Assembly (NCBI RefSeq): GCF_000972785.3
Contig: NZ_CP011253.3
Location: forward strand, 2,790,001 to 2,854,000
Reading direction: 5' to 3'
DNA: 64,000 nucleotides
Source of the DNA: Pandoraea oxalativorans
GTDB lineage: Bacteria > Pseudomonadota > Gammaproteobacteria > Burkholderiales > Burkholderiaceae
Of this stretch, positions 8,989 to 17,043 are shown one piece after another. The notes under the pieces are model-generated. The model saw only the letters and a list, made by a program, of their open reading frames with translations. It was not told where the DNA came from and made no database searches. A program made the position numbers and the translations under genes. Numbering within the stretch: the first letter of the stretch is position 1; each line of letters starts with the position of its first letter.

Positions 8989-9453
8989 TTACGCCATGCG
9001 GTTCGAGTAGGTGTAGCTCAGTACGATCTTCTCGATGGCCACTTCGTTTTTCGTCGAACCGAAACTCTCGATTTCCCACTTCACCGGAAAAGCGTTCGCG
9101 AACGTCCAGATGCGAATCGGCAGGTGCAATTCGTCGAGCAACTGCACCATCAGCGACTGCGGCCGGATCGGCACGATGAACTCGCCCTCGAACACCGACC
9201 GGCACCACATCACCAAGGGCGACGTCATTGAAGCGATCCCCCGCTTGAGCTCCAGATGCGGATGCTTGACGCCCTTCGGCAACGTATGCACGAAGCGGTT
9301 CTCGCCGCCCTCGGGCACCGCTTCCGTATCAAGTTCAGTCGCGATACCCGACACATCGCGAAACGAAGCATCCATCGCGCCAGCGGTGGACGCGAACATC
9401 ACGCGAAAATGAAAGGCTGACGGTGGGTAGAGATCGAACGGCGATGACGGCAT
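8989..9453 (-). CDS. gp19-like tail tube protein, second copy (Pvc5-like)
   Basis: 154 residues from ATG 9453 (MPSSPFDLYPPSAFHFRVMF), where homology to gp19-like tube proteins begins. TTG 9489 in the same frame would add 12 residues; neither start has a clear Shine-Dalgarno, so the start is uncertain. The protein has the tube-protein pattern FRDVSGIATELDTEAVPEGG, then HPHLELKRGIASMTSPLVMW and the C-terminal TFANAFPVKWEIESFGSTKN. Known homologues form the inner tube or its baseplate-proximal ring. It follows the first tube gene after a 152-bp gap, an unusually large spacing in this operon. Confidence 0.88.
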   Translation of the reverse strand: MPSSPFDLYPPSAFHFRVMFASTAGAMDASFRDVSGIATELDTEAVPEGGENRFVHTLPKGVKHPHLELKRGIASMTSPLVMWCRSVFEGEFIVPIRPQSLMVQLLDELHLPIRIWTFANAFPVKWEIESFGSTKNEVAIEKIVLSYTYSNRMA

Positions 9454-9605
9454 AGCGCACACGCTTGGTAATCGGAACGGCAGGGACAATCGGAAAAATG
9501 GGGAAAAATGCGCACGAGCGGCGTCGAACGCATCCCCCGGACATGCACGACGACGGTCGGCGCTGGCGGCCCGCCAGGCGAGCGCACCAGTGCGGCACGC
9601 GCGCG

Positions 9606-10067
9606 TCAGCTATTGGCGATGGTCAGCCCTTCGTGCACGATCTCGATGGTCTCAATGGCGACTTCGTTACCTTCGGACTTCAGATCGGTGCCCGTGATCT
9701 TGGTCGGCCACGCGTTGGCGAGCGTCCAGACCATCGTCGGCTTGCCGGCTTCGTCGAGCAGGCTGATCGTCACCGGCACCCGCTTGATCGTGTTCATCTT
9801 GATCTGGTTGAACCAGTCCCAGAACTTGTTATCGGACTTGAACACGCCCTTCTTCATGGTTACGTTGCCGTACTTCTTCATGCCCGGCATTTTGATCACG
9901 GCGAACTCGGGGCTATCGCCATGACGGTATTTGATTTCTTCGGACTGCACGTCCAGGCCGCTCACTTCCTGAAACGACATGACCTGCGAGTCCCACTTCA
10001 CCTGAAAGTAGAACTTGGGAAGGGGCCAAACCGTGGTGGATTGTTTCGAACCATCGTCTGCCATCAC
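9606..10067 (-). CDS. gp19-like tail tube protein, first copy (Pvc1-like)
   Basis: 153 residues starting MMADDGSKQSTTVWPLPKFY. The gp19/tube fold is clear: PLPKFYFQVKWDSQVMSFQE, VSGLDVQSEEIKYRHGDSPE, then MKKYGNVTMKKGVFKSDNKF and the C-terminal ANAWPTKITGTDLKSEGNEV. It is probably the major tube subunit, stacking as hexamers inside the sheath. It follows the sheath gene after 130 bp in which I see no gene or clear terminator. It is clearly distinct in sequence from the second tube protein, so the two have separate roles rather than being a recent duplication. Confidence 0.94.
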   Translation of the reverse strand: MMADDGSKQSTTVWPLPKFYFQVKWDSQVMSFQEVSGLDVQSEEIKYRHGDSPEFAVIKMPGMKKYGNVTMKKGVFKSDNKFWDWFNQIKMNTIKRVPVTISLLDEAGKPTMVWTLANAWPTKITGTDLKSEGNEVAIETIEIVHEGLTIANS

Positions 10068-10197
10068 ACACCTCGTCTATTGATTGCATGCGGAAAATGC
10101 CGGACCGTGCCCACGTTTCGCGCATCTATCGACACCTGTCGATCGCCTCTGTGCGCAGCGGCTATCGTCCGGCCAAGCGGATCGCGCCCGAGCGCGC

Positions 10198-11952
10198 TCA
10201 GGACTTCTGCATCTGCTGCTGGAACGTCAGCTCGATGAATTCGGCCGGACGGCTCACCGCCACCAGCACCGTCACCTTGAGCATGCCTTCAAGGATGTCC
10301 TCGCCGGTCATCGTCTCGCCCAGGCCCACGAAGACCTGGAAGGCATCGTCCGGGCTCGCGCCCGCCAGCCCGCCGCGCTTCCACACGCTGGTGAGGAAGT
10401 TGCGCACCATGCTCTTGATCGTCACCCAGGTATTGGCCGTGTTCGGCTCGAACACATAGGCCTTGCACGCGAGGCGCAGCGACTCTTCGATCATGATCAT
10501 CGTGCGGCGCACACTCAGATAGCGCCAGTCGAGACTGTTGCCGTCGAGCGTACGTGCGCCCCAGACCATCACGCCTTCGCCGATGAAGCTGCGAATGGCG
10601 TTGACGGACTTGCCGGTCGTCGGCACGTTCAGGTCTTCCTGATCGGCATTCGAGATGTTCACGCACGGCGACACGACGCCGTTCAGGCTGATATTGGCCG
10701 GGGCTTTCCACACACCGCGCGTGTTGTCGACGAGCGTGTAAAGACCGGCCATGCCTGCAGCGGGCGGCATCAGGTTGATCTTCTTCTGAAGCGCCTGAAG
10801 CACCTGCACATAGACCGCACTGATGACGCTCAGCGTCTTGTGCAGATCGGCGATGGCGGCCTTCGTCATGGCCGGGGGCTTGGCGGCGGCCGTGGCGTCC
10901 GCCTTCGCAGGGGCGGCTGCGTCACCCTCGGCAGCGGGTGCTGCGGCGGCGTCCGCTGCACCCGCCGGTGCGGCCCCCGTCTTCGCTGCGTCTGTGCCCG
11001 TGAGCTTCGCCAGGACGGACTTGACCTGTGCGGCCTTGGCTTGCGCGGCCGGTGATACGGGCGCCGGCGGGTTGAGCACCGAATCGAGTTCGGTCGTAAT
11101 CAGCGCCTGGAGTTGGTCGAGGTTGGAGAGCTTCGTGAAGTCGAGATCCTTCTCCGTCACGATCGACGTGTTGACCCACGGGTAATAGCCCGCACCGAAG
11201 TCGAGGAAGGAGGAACCGACGTCGTCGCGGAAGTCGGTGATGCAGTCGCCGCCCGGCGCCTGACGGTCCCACGCACCGCCGAACACATCGAGAATCGCAA
11301 AGCGATTACGCATTGTGTAACCGCAGTGCATGAGCATTTCCTTCTGCACCGAGGCACAGTCCTGACGCGACAGGCGCACCGCGTCGGGTACGAGGACCAT
11401 CGTCGGTTCCTGTTCCTTCACGAGCGACTGAATGCCCTTGATCAGGTCGTCGGAGCTGACGCTGCCGCTATCGTACGTGCCGACCGACACGATGTAGCAC
11501 GGGCCGCCGCCGTTCTGGAAGAAAAGCAACATGCTGTAGTACAGCAGGTACTCGATGCCTTGCGGCGTGAACTTGAACGGCTTGCGCGCGCCCTGCACAC
11601 CGATGAAGAGGTCGGTGACGACAGGACGTGCGGGGGGCGCGGCGGCAGCATCGCCAGCAGCAGGTGCAGCGGCGGCATCACCCGCTGCGGCATCGGCCGC
11701 AGGCTTGGCCGGTGCCTTCGCTGCGGCCACCGCGTCGAGCGAGTAAGTCGTCGGCGGCGGGCCGCCGAAGTACATGAGGAATTCGGCCATCGAGCTGATA
11801 CGCCACGGCGTGCCGGCCAGCGGCGTGCCCTTGTTATCGGCGAACTGCGTGTAGCCGATGAAGGCAGGTACGGCTGTGGCGACTTCGACCACGGAATTGG
11901 GAAACGCGTTTTGCTCGACTACGTATACGCCTGGTGTTTTGTATTGCGCCAT
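10198..11952 (-). CDS. Contractile sheath protein with two Ala/Pro-rich inserts
   Basis: 584 residues starting MAQYKTPGVYVVEQNAFPNS, the classic tail-sheath N-terminus. The C-terminal sheath domain is intact: SPCVNISNADQEDLNVPTTG, INAIRSF-type segment (VNAIRSFIGEGVMVWGARTL), WRYLSVRRTMIMIEESLRLA and the ending EFIELTFQQQMQKS. Two low-complexity inserts rich in Ala, Pro, Asp and Gly interrupt it at residues about 74-110 and 294-362. Sheath subunits surround the tube and contract to drive it. Only one sheath gene is seen here, whereas Pvc and Afp loci carry three. The gene begins 22 bp after the preceding stop. Confidence 0.95.
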   Translation of the reverse strand: MAQYKTPGVYVVEQNAFPNSVVEVATAVPAFIGYTQFADNKGTPLAGTPWRISSMAEFLMYFGGPPPTTYSLDAVAAAKAPAKPAADAAAGDAAAAPAAGDAAAAPPARPVVTDLFIGVQGARKPFKFTPQGIEYLLYYSMLLFFQNGGGPCYIVSVGTYDSGSVSSDDLIKGIQSLVKEQEPTMVLVPDAVRLSRQDCASVQKEMLMHCGYTMRNRFAILDVFGGAWDRQAPGGDCITDFRDDVGSSFLDFGAGYYPWVNTSIVTEKDLDFTKLSNLDQLQALITTELDSVLNPPAPVSPAAQAKAAQVKSVLAKLTGTDAAKTGAAPAGAADAAAAPAAEGDAAAPAKADATAAAKPPAMTKAAIADLHKTLSVISAVYVQVLQALQKKINLMPPAAGMAGLYTLVDNTRGVWKAPANISLNGVVSPCVNISNADQEDLNVPTTGKSVNAIRSFIGEGVMVWGARTLDGNSLDWRYLSVRRTMIMIEESLRLACKAYVFEPNTANTWVTIKSMVRNFLTSVWKRGGLAGASPDDAFQVFVGLGETMTGEDILEGMLKVTVLVAVSRPAEFIELTFQQQMQKS

Positions 11953-11974
11953 GTGTTCACCTCGGTCATCGATG

Positions 11975-12907
11975 TCAATTGATGTAGATCTCGGATACCA
12001 GTACTGCCCGGCTTTGCGCCGCTAGTTCAGCGTCCTGCGGTTTGTGCACCTTCGGCGTCTTCTGCGTCAGGCTGCCGATGTCGGCATTGGGCAGTCTCCG
12101 GATCAACACGCGTTCACCCGACCGGCCCCGTTCCCGCAACTGAAATCGCTGCGGGTATTGCTGCTGCATTGCAATCGCTTGCTCACTCACGAAGATCACG
12201 GCGTGACGCCCGCCCGCGCGCGCCTCGCGGCCTGCCGTGACGAAACTCACCTTCTCGTCCAGATCGACGATGTTCAGCGCGTCCGCCCCTTCGTCTGCCT
12301 CAGTACACACGTAGTAGTAACGCCAGCAACTCTCTCGGGCGGCGAAATTCGCCACGTAATCGACGCCTCCCGGCTCGCCGCCCGCCACCTGATCGGCGAG
12401 GTCGATCTTGACGACGAGCACCGGCGGATTCACGCGATCGGTGCGTGCGAGATACGGCGTGAGCGATGGTGCGTCGACGGGCACGCCGTCGCTTGCGTCG
12501 ACATAAGGCTGTGCATGCAACCGACGTGTCGACGTCTGCCCATCGACGGGCACGCTCCCTTCGCTGGTGACGAAGCACACCGAAGCGCCTTGCTGCGCGA
12601 CCGGGGGTGTCGGCGACGTGTAAAGGGAAAATGCGACGTCCTGCGCGTACCACTTGAAGGTTGCCACTGCGTCGCCGCGTCGGAGGTCGTCGAGCAGAAC
12701 GTCGCGACGCTCGGTAGCGCAGAAGACCGCCAATCCCTGACGATGCGGGCGCACTAGCAGGTCGCGACGGCGAACCCACTCGGCGGTATCCTGCGTGGCT
12801 TCATGGCGCAGCCATAGGTGCGGCACCGTCCAATAGGTGTGAGTGACGTCGATGGTAAACAGGCGTGTATAACCCGGCACCACCGGCGTGGAAGCAGAGG
12901 TAGGCAT
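11975..12907 (-). CDS. eCIS-operon protein of unknown function
   Basis: 310 residues starting MPTSASTPVVPGYTRLFTID. I do not recognise a domain. The first about 110 residues look beta-rich with conserved aromatics (THTYWTVPHLWLRHE, LAVFCATERRDVLL, ATFKWYAQDVAFSLYT). A middle segment has ARESCWRYYYVCTEADEGAD and the end is basic and polar. No signal peptide or membrane segment is visible. It lies between the DUF4255 gene (14-bp gap) and the sheath gene (22-bp gap), so it is clearly a member of the operon. A role in sheath capping or assembly would fit its place but is speculation. Confidence 0.8.
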   Translation of the reverse strand: MPTSASTPVVPGYTRLFTIDVTHTYWTVPHLWLRHEATQDTAEWVRRRDLLVRPHRQGLAVFCATERRDVLLDDLRRGDAVATFKWYAQDVAFSLYTSPTPPVAQQGASVCFVTSEGSVPVDGQTSTRRLHAQPYVDASDGVPVDAPSLTPYLARTDRVNPPVLVVKIDLADQVAGGEPGGVDYVANFAARESCWRYYYVCTEADEGADALNIVDLDEKVSFVTAGREARAGGRHAVIFVSEQAIAMQQQYPQRFQLRERGRSGERVLIRRLPNADIGSLTQKTPKVHKPQDAELAAQSRAVLVSEIYIN

Positions 12908-12921
12908 CCCCTCAGGTCCGC

Positions 12922-13497
12922 TCAGTGACTGATCGCCGGAACCGGCGCACGCACGGTCGGCACGGTGCCGGTAATGTCGCCGGTATCCGGCGCCATCAGG
13001 CGAACCTTGTACAACACGGACGGCAAATACTTGCCGCCGAGCATCGTCCAGAGGTTGCTGAGTTCGCGGATATCCAGATTCTCGATCTCGAGCATCAGCC
13101 GGTCGATGCGCGGATCGAGCGACGGCGACGAGCGATGATCGAATACGGGATTGCGCTGAAAGAATGCGATGGCCGCCGAGATCAGCTTGAGCGAATCCTG
13201 GTAATGGCCGCCCGTGAAATTGGCCGCCACCATCACATAGAGATTGAGATACAACGGTGCCACGCCGAGCGACAGGCTCGATGCGCCCGCGTCGCCCGGA
13301 ATGCCCTTGCGCACCGGACCGGCGTCGCGCTCGATGTGCGTGAGCATCACGACCAGACGATTGCTGGTGTTGGCGACAGCCTGGCCGTTCACGTCGACAA
13401 GTCCGGACATCGTCACGATGTCGCCGTCGAGCGTATACGTCTGTTTTAAGTGTTCGTTGAGCCGCCCCGCAAGGTGCCCCACAGCAGCGTTAATCAT
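12922..13497 (-). CDS. DUF4255 protein (N-terminal Pvc16-like), first gene of the eCIS operon
   Basis: 191 residues from ATG 13497 (MINAAVGHLAGRLNEHLKQT). The frame is open further upstream to 13734 but those codons are not conserved-looking. Typical DUF4255 features are NTSNRLVVMLTHIERDAGPV, APLYLNLYVMVAANFTGGHY, then LKLISAAIAFFQRNPVFDH and ENLDIRELSNLWTMLGGKYL. The homologous domain in Pvc16/Afp16 caps the tail and sets its length, where it terminates sheath and tube polymerisation. It is the first recognisable gene of the minus-strand operon; IS copy 1 lies 256 bp upstream. Confidence 0.92.
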   Translation of the reverse strand: MINAAVGHLAGRLNEHLKQTYTLDGDIVTMSGLVDVNGQAVANTSNRLVVMLTHIERDAGPVRKGIPGDAGASSLSLGVAPLYLNLYVMVAANFTGGHYQDSLKLISAAIAFFQRNPVFDHRSSPSLDPRIDRLMLEIENLDIRELSNLWTMLGGKYLPSVLYKVRLMAPDTGDITGTVPTVRAPVPAISH

Positions 13498-13752
13498 GGT
13501 CCCCGATACCCTTTCGCAATGCGGTTGCAAAATCTGATTCGGTACAGCACTTTCGACTACTGGAACTGGCGTGTCGCAAAATTTCTTACATCGTGTCGTA
13601 TGGCGAAACACGACGATCTGGATTCCTGAGCGTTCTTGCGCCGCCCGGGATGTTGGCTTTTGATTTTTGCTGCGGAACTGTAGCACAAGCGCGTGGAGAA
13701 TAGCGCGCTCGAGAAAATTCGTAATGAATTGCACCGCCTTCCAATGAAAAAA
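13498..13752 (-). promoter_or_regulatory. Upstream region of the eCIS operon
   Basis: 255 bp of comparatively AT-rich DNA between the eCIS operon start and IS copy 1. A perfect 6-bp inverted repeat (TCGTGT at 13591-13596, ACACGA at 13608-13613, 11-bp spacer) lies about 95 bp before the start codon and could be a regulator site. I cannot pick a convincing -35/-10 pair. The operon promoter must be here, inside the IS, or upstream of it. Confidence 0.35.
13745..13752. repeat. Left target duplication of IS copy 1
   Basis: TGAAAAAA immediately before the IS left end, repeated exactly at 15060-15067. Eight base pairs is the length known for ISL3-family elements. Confidence 0.92.
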
Positions 13753-13800
13753 GGTTCATCGCGCAATAGCGTGGAGGGATTTGACAAGTTTTCGTACTCT

Positions 13801-13822
13801 TGATGGCAGGAATTTGCCATCA
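13801..13822 (+). repeat. Hairpin before transposase start (IS copy 1)
   Basis: TGATGGCA and TGCCATCA form perfect 8-bp arms around the 6-bp spacer GGAATT. The second arm ends beside the AGGAG ribosome site of the transposase, so in RNA it could limit translation, especially of transcripts entering from outside. Confidence 0.6.
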
Positions 13823-13835
13823 GGAGTGCGTGGAG

Positions 13836-15056
13836 ATGCTGGATCGCAAGCTGCTGGAGTCGCTGGGAGGCTGGCAGGGCTATGCCGTCGAACGCGTGGA
13901 GTGGCCCGAGGGCACAGGGCGCACGCTGTCGATCTATTTGAAGCCAACCGCCAAGGTGATGCTGTGCGAGCAGTGCGGCGCACGATGTCGCCAGGTCCAT
14001 GAGACCACGGTGCGCCGGGTGCGAGATCTGCCGTTATTTGAGTACCGGGTTGTTCTTCATGTTCCACGCCGGCGCTTGTTGTGTGAGCAATGCGGTGGCC
14101 CGCGCCTGGAGCGGCTTACTTGGCTGGGTCGCTACCAGCGGGTGACGGATCGGCTTGCGGCGGCCTGCAGCCAATTGCTGCAATCGAGCAACGTGCAGGC
14201 GGTGGCGAGGTTCTTCGAGCTGGGTTGGCATACCGTCAAGACGCTGGACAAGGCCCGGCTCCGAGCGTCAGTGCGCGAACCGGATTGGTCCAGGATCGAG
14301 TATTTAGCGATGGACGAGTTCGCCCTGCATAAAGGGCATCGGTACGCGACGGTAGTCGTCGATCCGATCAGCAGGCAGGTGCTGTGGATCGGCCCAGGAC
14401 GCTCACGCGAGACGGCTCGGGCGTTCTTCGAGCAATTGCCGCGTGGGGTCGCCCAACGCATCAAGGCCGTAGCCATCGACATGACTACGGCCTACGAGTT
14501 AGAAATCCAGGCCCACTGCCCACGGGCGGAGATCGTCTATGACTTGTTCCATGTCGTGGCCAAGTACGGACGAGAGGTCATTGATCGGGTGCGCGTGGAT
14601 CAGGCCAACCAACTGCGCCAGGACCGTCCCGCGCGCCGGGTCATCAAATCGAGCCGCTGGCTGTTATTGCGCAACCGCGACAAGCTAGACCGGCAGCAGG
14701 CCGTCCGGCTCGACGAATTGCTGCAAGCCAACCAGCCGCTGCTGACGGTCTATGTCCTGAGGGACGAACTCAAGCGGCTCTGGTTCTACCGAAGACCTGC
14801 CTGGGCAAAACAAGCCTGGCACCACTGGTGCGAGCAGGCCGAGCAAAGCGGAATAGCCCCCTTGAACACCTTCGCTCAGCGTCTGAAAGGCTATCTGCAT
14901 GGCATCCTGGCCAGATGCCGACATCGTCTAAACACCAGCATCGTTGAGGGCATTAACAACACTATCAAGGTCATTAAGCGGCGCGCCTACGGCTACCGAG
15001 ACCAGGAATACTTCTTCCTCAAAATCCGCGCCGCCTTCCCCGGTAATGCTCAATGA
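13836..15056 (+). CDS. ISL3-family transposase (copy 1)
   Basis: 406 residues from ATG 13836, which has AGGAG nine bases upstream; the frame is open upstream to ATG 13803. The N-terminal region carries a Cys-rich zinc-finger pattern typical of ISL3 transposases (CEQCGARC about residues 42-49 and CEQCGGPR about 80-87). A helix-turn-helix segment follows (QAVARFFELGWHTVKTL). The DDE catalytic triad is visible as LAMDEFALHKG, VAIDMTTAYE and SIVEGINNTIKVIKRRAYGY. The protein ends at the IS right end. It is identical in sequence to the copy at 25713-26933, so both are likely functional. Confidence 0.95.
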   Translation: MLDRKLLESLGGWQGYAVERVEWPEGTGRTLSIYLKPTAKVMLCEQCGARCRQVHETTVRRVRDLPLFEYRVVLHVPRRRLLCEQCGGPRLERLTWLGRYQRVTDRLAAACSQLLQSSNVQAVARFFELGWHTVKTLDKARLRASVREPDWSRIEYLAMDEFALHKGHRYATVVVDPISRQVLWIGPGRSRETARAFFEQLPRGVAQRIKAVAIDMTTAYELEIQAHCPRAEIVYDLFHVVAKYGREVIDRVRVDQANQLRQDRPARRVIKSSRWLLLRNRDKLDRQQAVRLDELLQANQPLLTVYVLRDELKRLWFYRRPAWAKQAWHHWCEQAEQSGIAPLNTFAQRLKGYLHGILARCRHRLNTSIVEGINNTIKVIKRRAYGYRDQEYFFLKIRAAFPGNAQ

Positions 15057-15059
15057 ACC

Positions 15060-15067
15060 TGAAAAAA
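15060..15067. repeat. Right target duplication of IS copy 1
   Basis: TGAAAAAA directly after the IS right end, the partner of 13745-13752. It retains the T-run of the minus-strand terminator at 15062-15093. Confidence 0.92.
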
Positions 15068-15093
15068 GCCCGTCGGCGATCAGACCGGCGGGC
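15062..15093 (-). terminator. Rho-independent terminator of the ABC exporter gene
   Basis: On the minus strand a 9-bp stem (GCCCGCCGG with CCGACGGGC, one G-U pair) and 8-nt loop are followed by six T. It lies 50 bp after the ABC exporter stop. IS copy 1 entered exactly at the T-run, but the duplication left the terminator intact. Confidence 0.85.
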
Positions 15094-15109
15094 TGCGCAT
15101 TCGCCATCC

Positions 15110-15128
15110 CCCCACGTGGCACGTGGGG
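15110..15128. repeat. 19-bp palindrome after the ABC exporter gene
   Basis: CCCCACGTG and CACGTGGGG flank a single G. It sits between the ABC stop codon (15143) and the terminator, and contains two CACGTG motifs. It may be a second transcript-end hairpin or a protein site. Confidence 0.5.
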
Positions 15129-15142
15129 TTACCGCCGCGCGA

Positions 15143-16879
15143 TCACGTGCGTCGGGCGAGCACTTCGTCTCGCGGACCGGCATCGACGACTCGGCCGCTT
15201 TCCATGACCACGATAGTGTCGAAACGGCTCAGCAGACTCGGCCGATGCACGGACGCCACGATGCACGCCGTCGGAAACGCGTCATACATGCGGTCGAACA
15301 CGCGCGCTTCGGCCAATGGGTCGAGTGCGCTCGTCGGCTCGTCCAGCAGCAACAGCGAGCTGCCCTGCGCCGCCAACGCACCGCGCGAGAGCGCAAGCCG
15401 TTGGCGCTGACCGCCGGAGAGATTGCTACCGCGCTCGTTGAGCGTGCTCGACAGACCATCCGGGAGATGTTGCAGCACATCGTCGAACACACCCGCATGC
15501 ACGGCGGTGTGGAGCGCTTGCGCATCGGCGGGTTCGCCGAACGTCAGGTTCTCTTCGACGCTGGCCTCGAACACTTCGGCTTCCTGGGGAATCAGCGTCG
15601 CCAATGTGCGCAGGTCCGACCAATCGATGACGTTGCCATCGCGTAGCAGTTCGCCATGTTGTGGAAGATACAGACCAGCCAGCGTTCGCAGCAATGTGCT
15701 TTTGCCACCGCCGCTGGGACCGATGAGCGCCACGCGCGACCCGCGCCGAAGCGTAAGGTCGACGCCACGCAGCCCGCCGCGCGCATTGTCGGCATAGCGC
15801 CACGAGACGTTGCGCAATGTCAGTGTTTGCCACGGTGCGTCGGCAATGACCGCCGCAACGACGGCATCCGGATCGCTCGGGGCGTCCCAGATCGGCTCGG
15901 CGCTGCCGTAGTCCGTGTGCATGCGCGCGAAGCTCTGGAAGTTCGACGCCATCGCGCCGACCACCGTCGCCGCCTGTTGCGCATACTGGTAGATCATGAA
16001 CACCGTACCGAGCATCACCGCCTGTCCCGGCTCGCGTGACTGCAGCACGTAGACCACGACGAGTATCCACGTGAGGCCCATGCCGAGGATGTCGACGGCG
16101 AACCACTTCCCCTCGTTGACCGTCACCGTGCGTCGCAGCGGCATCACGGCGTCCATCCGATGACCGAGCAGTTTGCGCGATGCCGCCTGCAAGCGAAGAC
16201 CGATCACCGTGCCCGCGTTACCGACGAAATCGAGCAGCGCCGCTGCATAGCGACGCTCCGCATCGTTCTCCGCACGCGCAAGCTGCATCAGCACACGGTC
16301 GAATCGAAGGATGATGATGGCGATGAGAACGTAACCGGTCACCGCAATCGCACCGCTGGTGCGCGACAGCAGCGCCAGTGCGACCAGCGGACCGACGAAA
16401 TTGAAGACGCTTTGCAGATAACCGAACTGGTTCTGCGCGAAGTCCGACAATGCGCGACTTGACTGCACGATGCGATGCTGCAACTCGCCCGAATGTCGAC
16501 CGTCTCGCCACGCCAGCGGCGCGGCGGCAGTGCGTGCATACAGCTGATCGGCCAGACGCACGCGCACCCGAACGCCGACGTTGCGCTCCAGAATTCGCCC
16601 CGGGCCATGCAGCAACCACGACAGAAGATAGATGCCGACGAGGTAGACGATCCAGCGTCCCGCGACCGTCATATCGCCCTGCTGAAGCGCATTGATGGCC
16701 TGCGCGGCAAGCCACGGCATGGTCAGCCGGAGCAACTGCGCCGCAGAGAGCAACCCTGCTGCGCCCAGCAAATGCATGCGCACACCCTGCGCATGTCGCC
16801 ACAGCGCGCGATAAAGATCACGGGCGGCACTACCGAGCCCGATGGCGGGTTTGCGCGGGGAAGCCTGTGGCGCCGTCAT
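15143..16879 (-). CDS. ABC transporter, fused permease and ATPase (exporter type)
   Basis: 578 residues starting [20 protein letters not shown]. The N-terminal about 330 residues form a six-helix exporter membrane domain (for example [40 protein letters not shown]). The C-terminal ATPase has Walker [11 protein letters not shown]-loop region [20 protein letters not shown], signature [14 protein letters not shown], Walker [14 protein letters not shown] and the H-loop VASVHRPS. Half-size exporters of this type work as dimers. The substrate cannot be read from the sequence; no neighbouring biosynthetic gene helps. A terminator follows, so it is probably transcribed alone or with the gene at 17044-20310, 164 bp upstream. 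Confidence 0.92.
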   Translation of the reverse strand: MTAPQASPRKPAIGLGSAARDLYRALWRHAQGVRMHLLGAAGLLSAAQLLRLTMPWLAAQAINALQQGDMTVAGRWIVYLVGIYLLSWLLHGPGRILERNVGVRVRVRLADQLYARTAAAPLAWRDGRHSGELQHRIVQSSRALSDFAQNQFGYLQSVFNFVGPLVALALLSRTSGAIAVTGYVLIAIIILRFDRVLMQLARAENDAERRYAAALLDFVGNAGTVIGLRLQAASRKLLGHRMDAVMPLRRTVTVNEGKWFAVDILGMGLTWILVVVYVLQSREPGQAVMLGTVFMIYQYAQQAATVVGAMASNFQSFARMHTDYGSAEPIWDAPSDPDAVVAAVIADAPWQTLTLRNVSWRYADNARGGLRGVDLTLRRGSRVALIGPSGGGKSTLLRTLAGLYLPQHGELLRDGNVIDWSDLRTLATLIPQEAEVFEASVEENLTFGEPADAQALHTAVHAGVFDDVLQHLPDGLSSTLNERGSNLSGGQRQRLALSRGALAAQGSSLLLLDEPTSALDPLAEARVFDRMYDAFPTACIVASVHRPSLLSRFDTIVVMESGRVVDAGPRDEVLARRT

Positions 16880-17043
16880 GCGTTCTTCGCTCCTTAATGC
16901 CGAGATATCGCTGTGCGATGCAAGCGTGATGCAGGTGTCATGCAGCCGGGCCGCAACACGTGCTGGCGACCCGGGAAAGCATCACACGCCGCGATCGACA
17001 GCGTGACCGGTCAATATAGGGGAAAAACCCGCAGACGTCGCGC

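Larger units (their letters stand above)
13753..15059 (+). mobile_element. ISL3-family insertion sequence, copy 1 (1307 bp)
   Basis: Boundaries come from comparing the two copies in this window and from the flanking 8-bp direct repeats TGAAAAAA. The left end reads GGTTCATCGCGCAATAGCG and the right end, on the other strand, GGTTCATTGAGCATTACCG, imperfect terminal inverted repeats. It carries one transposase gene. It sits in the T-tract of the terminator that follows the minus-strand ABC exporter gene, and between that gene and the eCIS operon. It looks intact and recently moved. Confidence 0.95.

Noticed and set aside
1..13497. Type VI secretion system or tailed prophage
   Set aside because: No TssB/C two-part sheath, no TssJLM or ClpV, and no capsid, terminase, integrase or lysis genes are seen; DUF4255, DUF5908 and the LysM protein point to the eCIS class.
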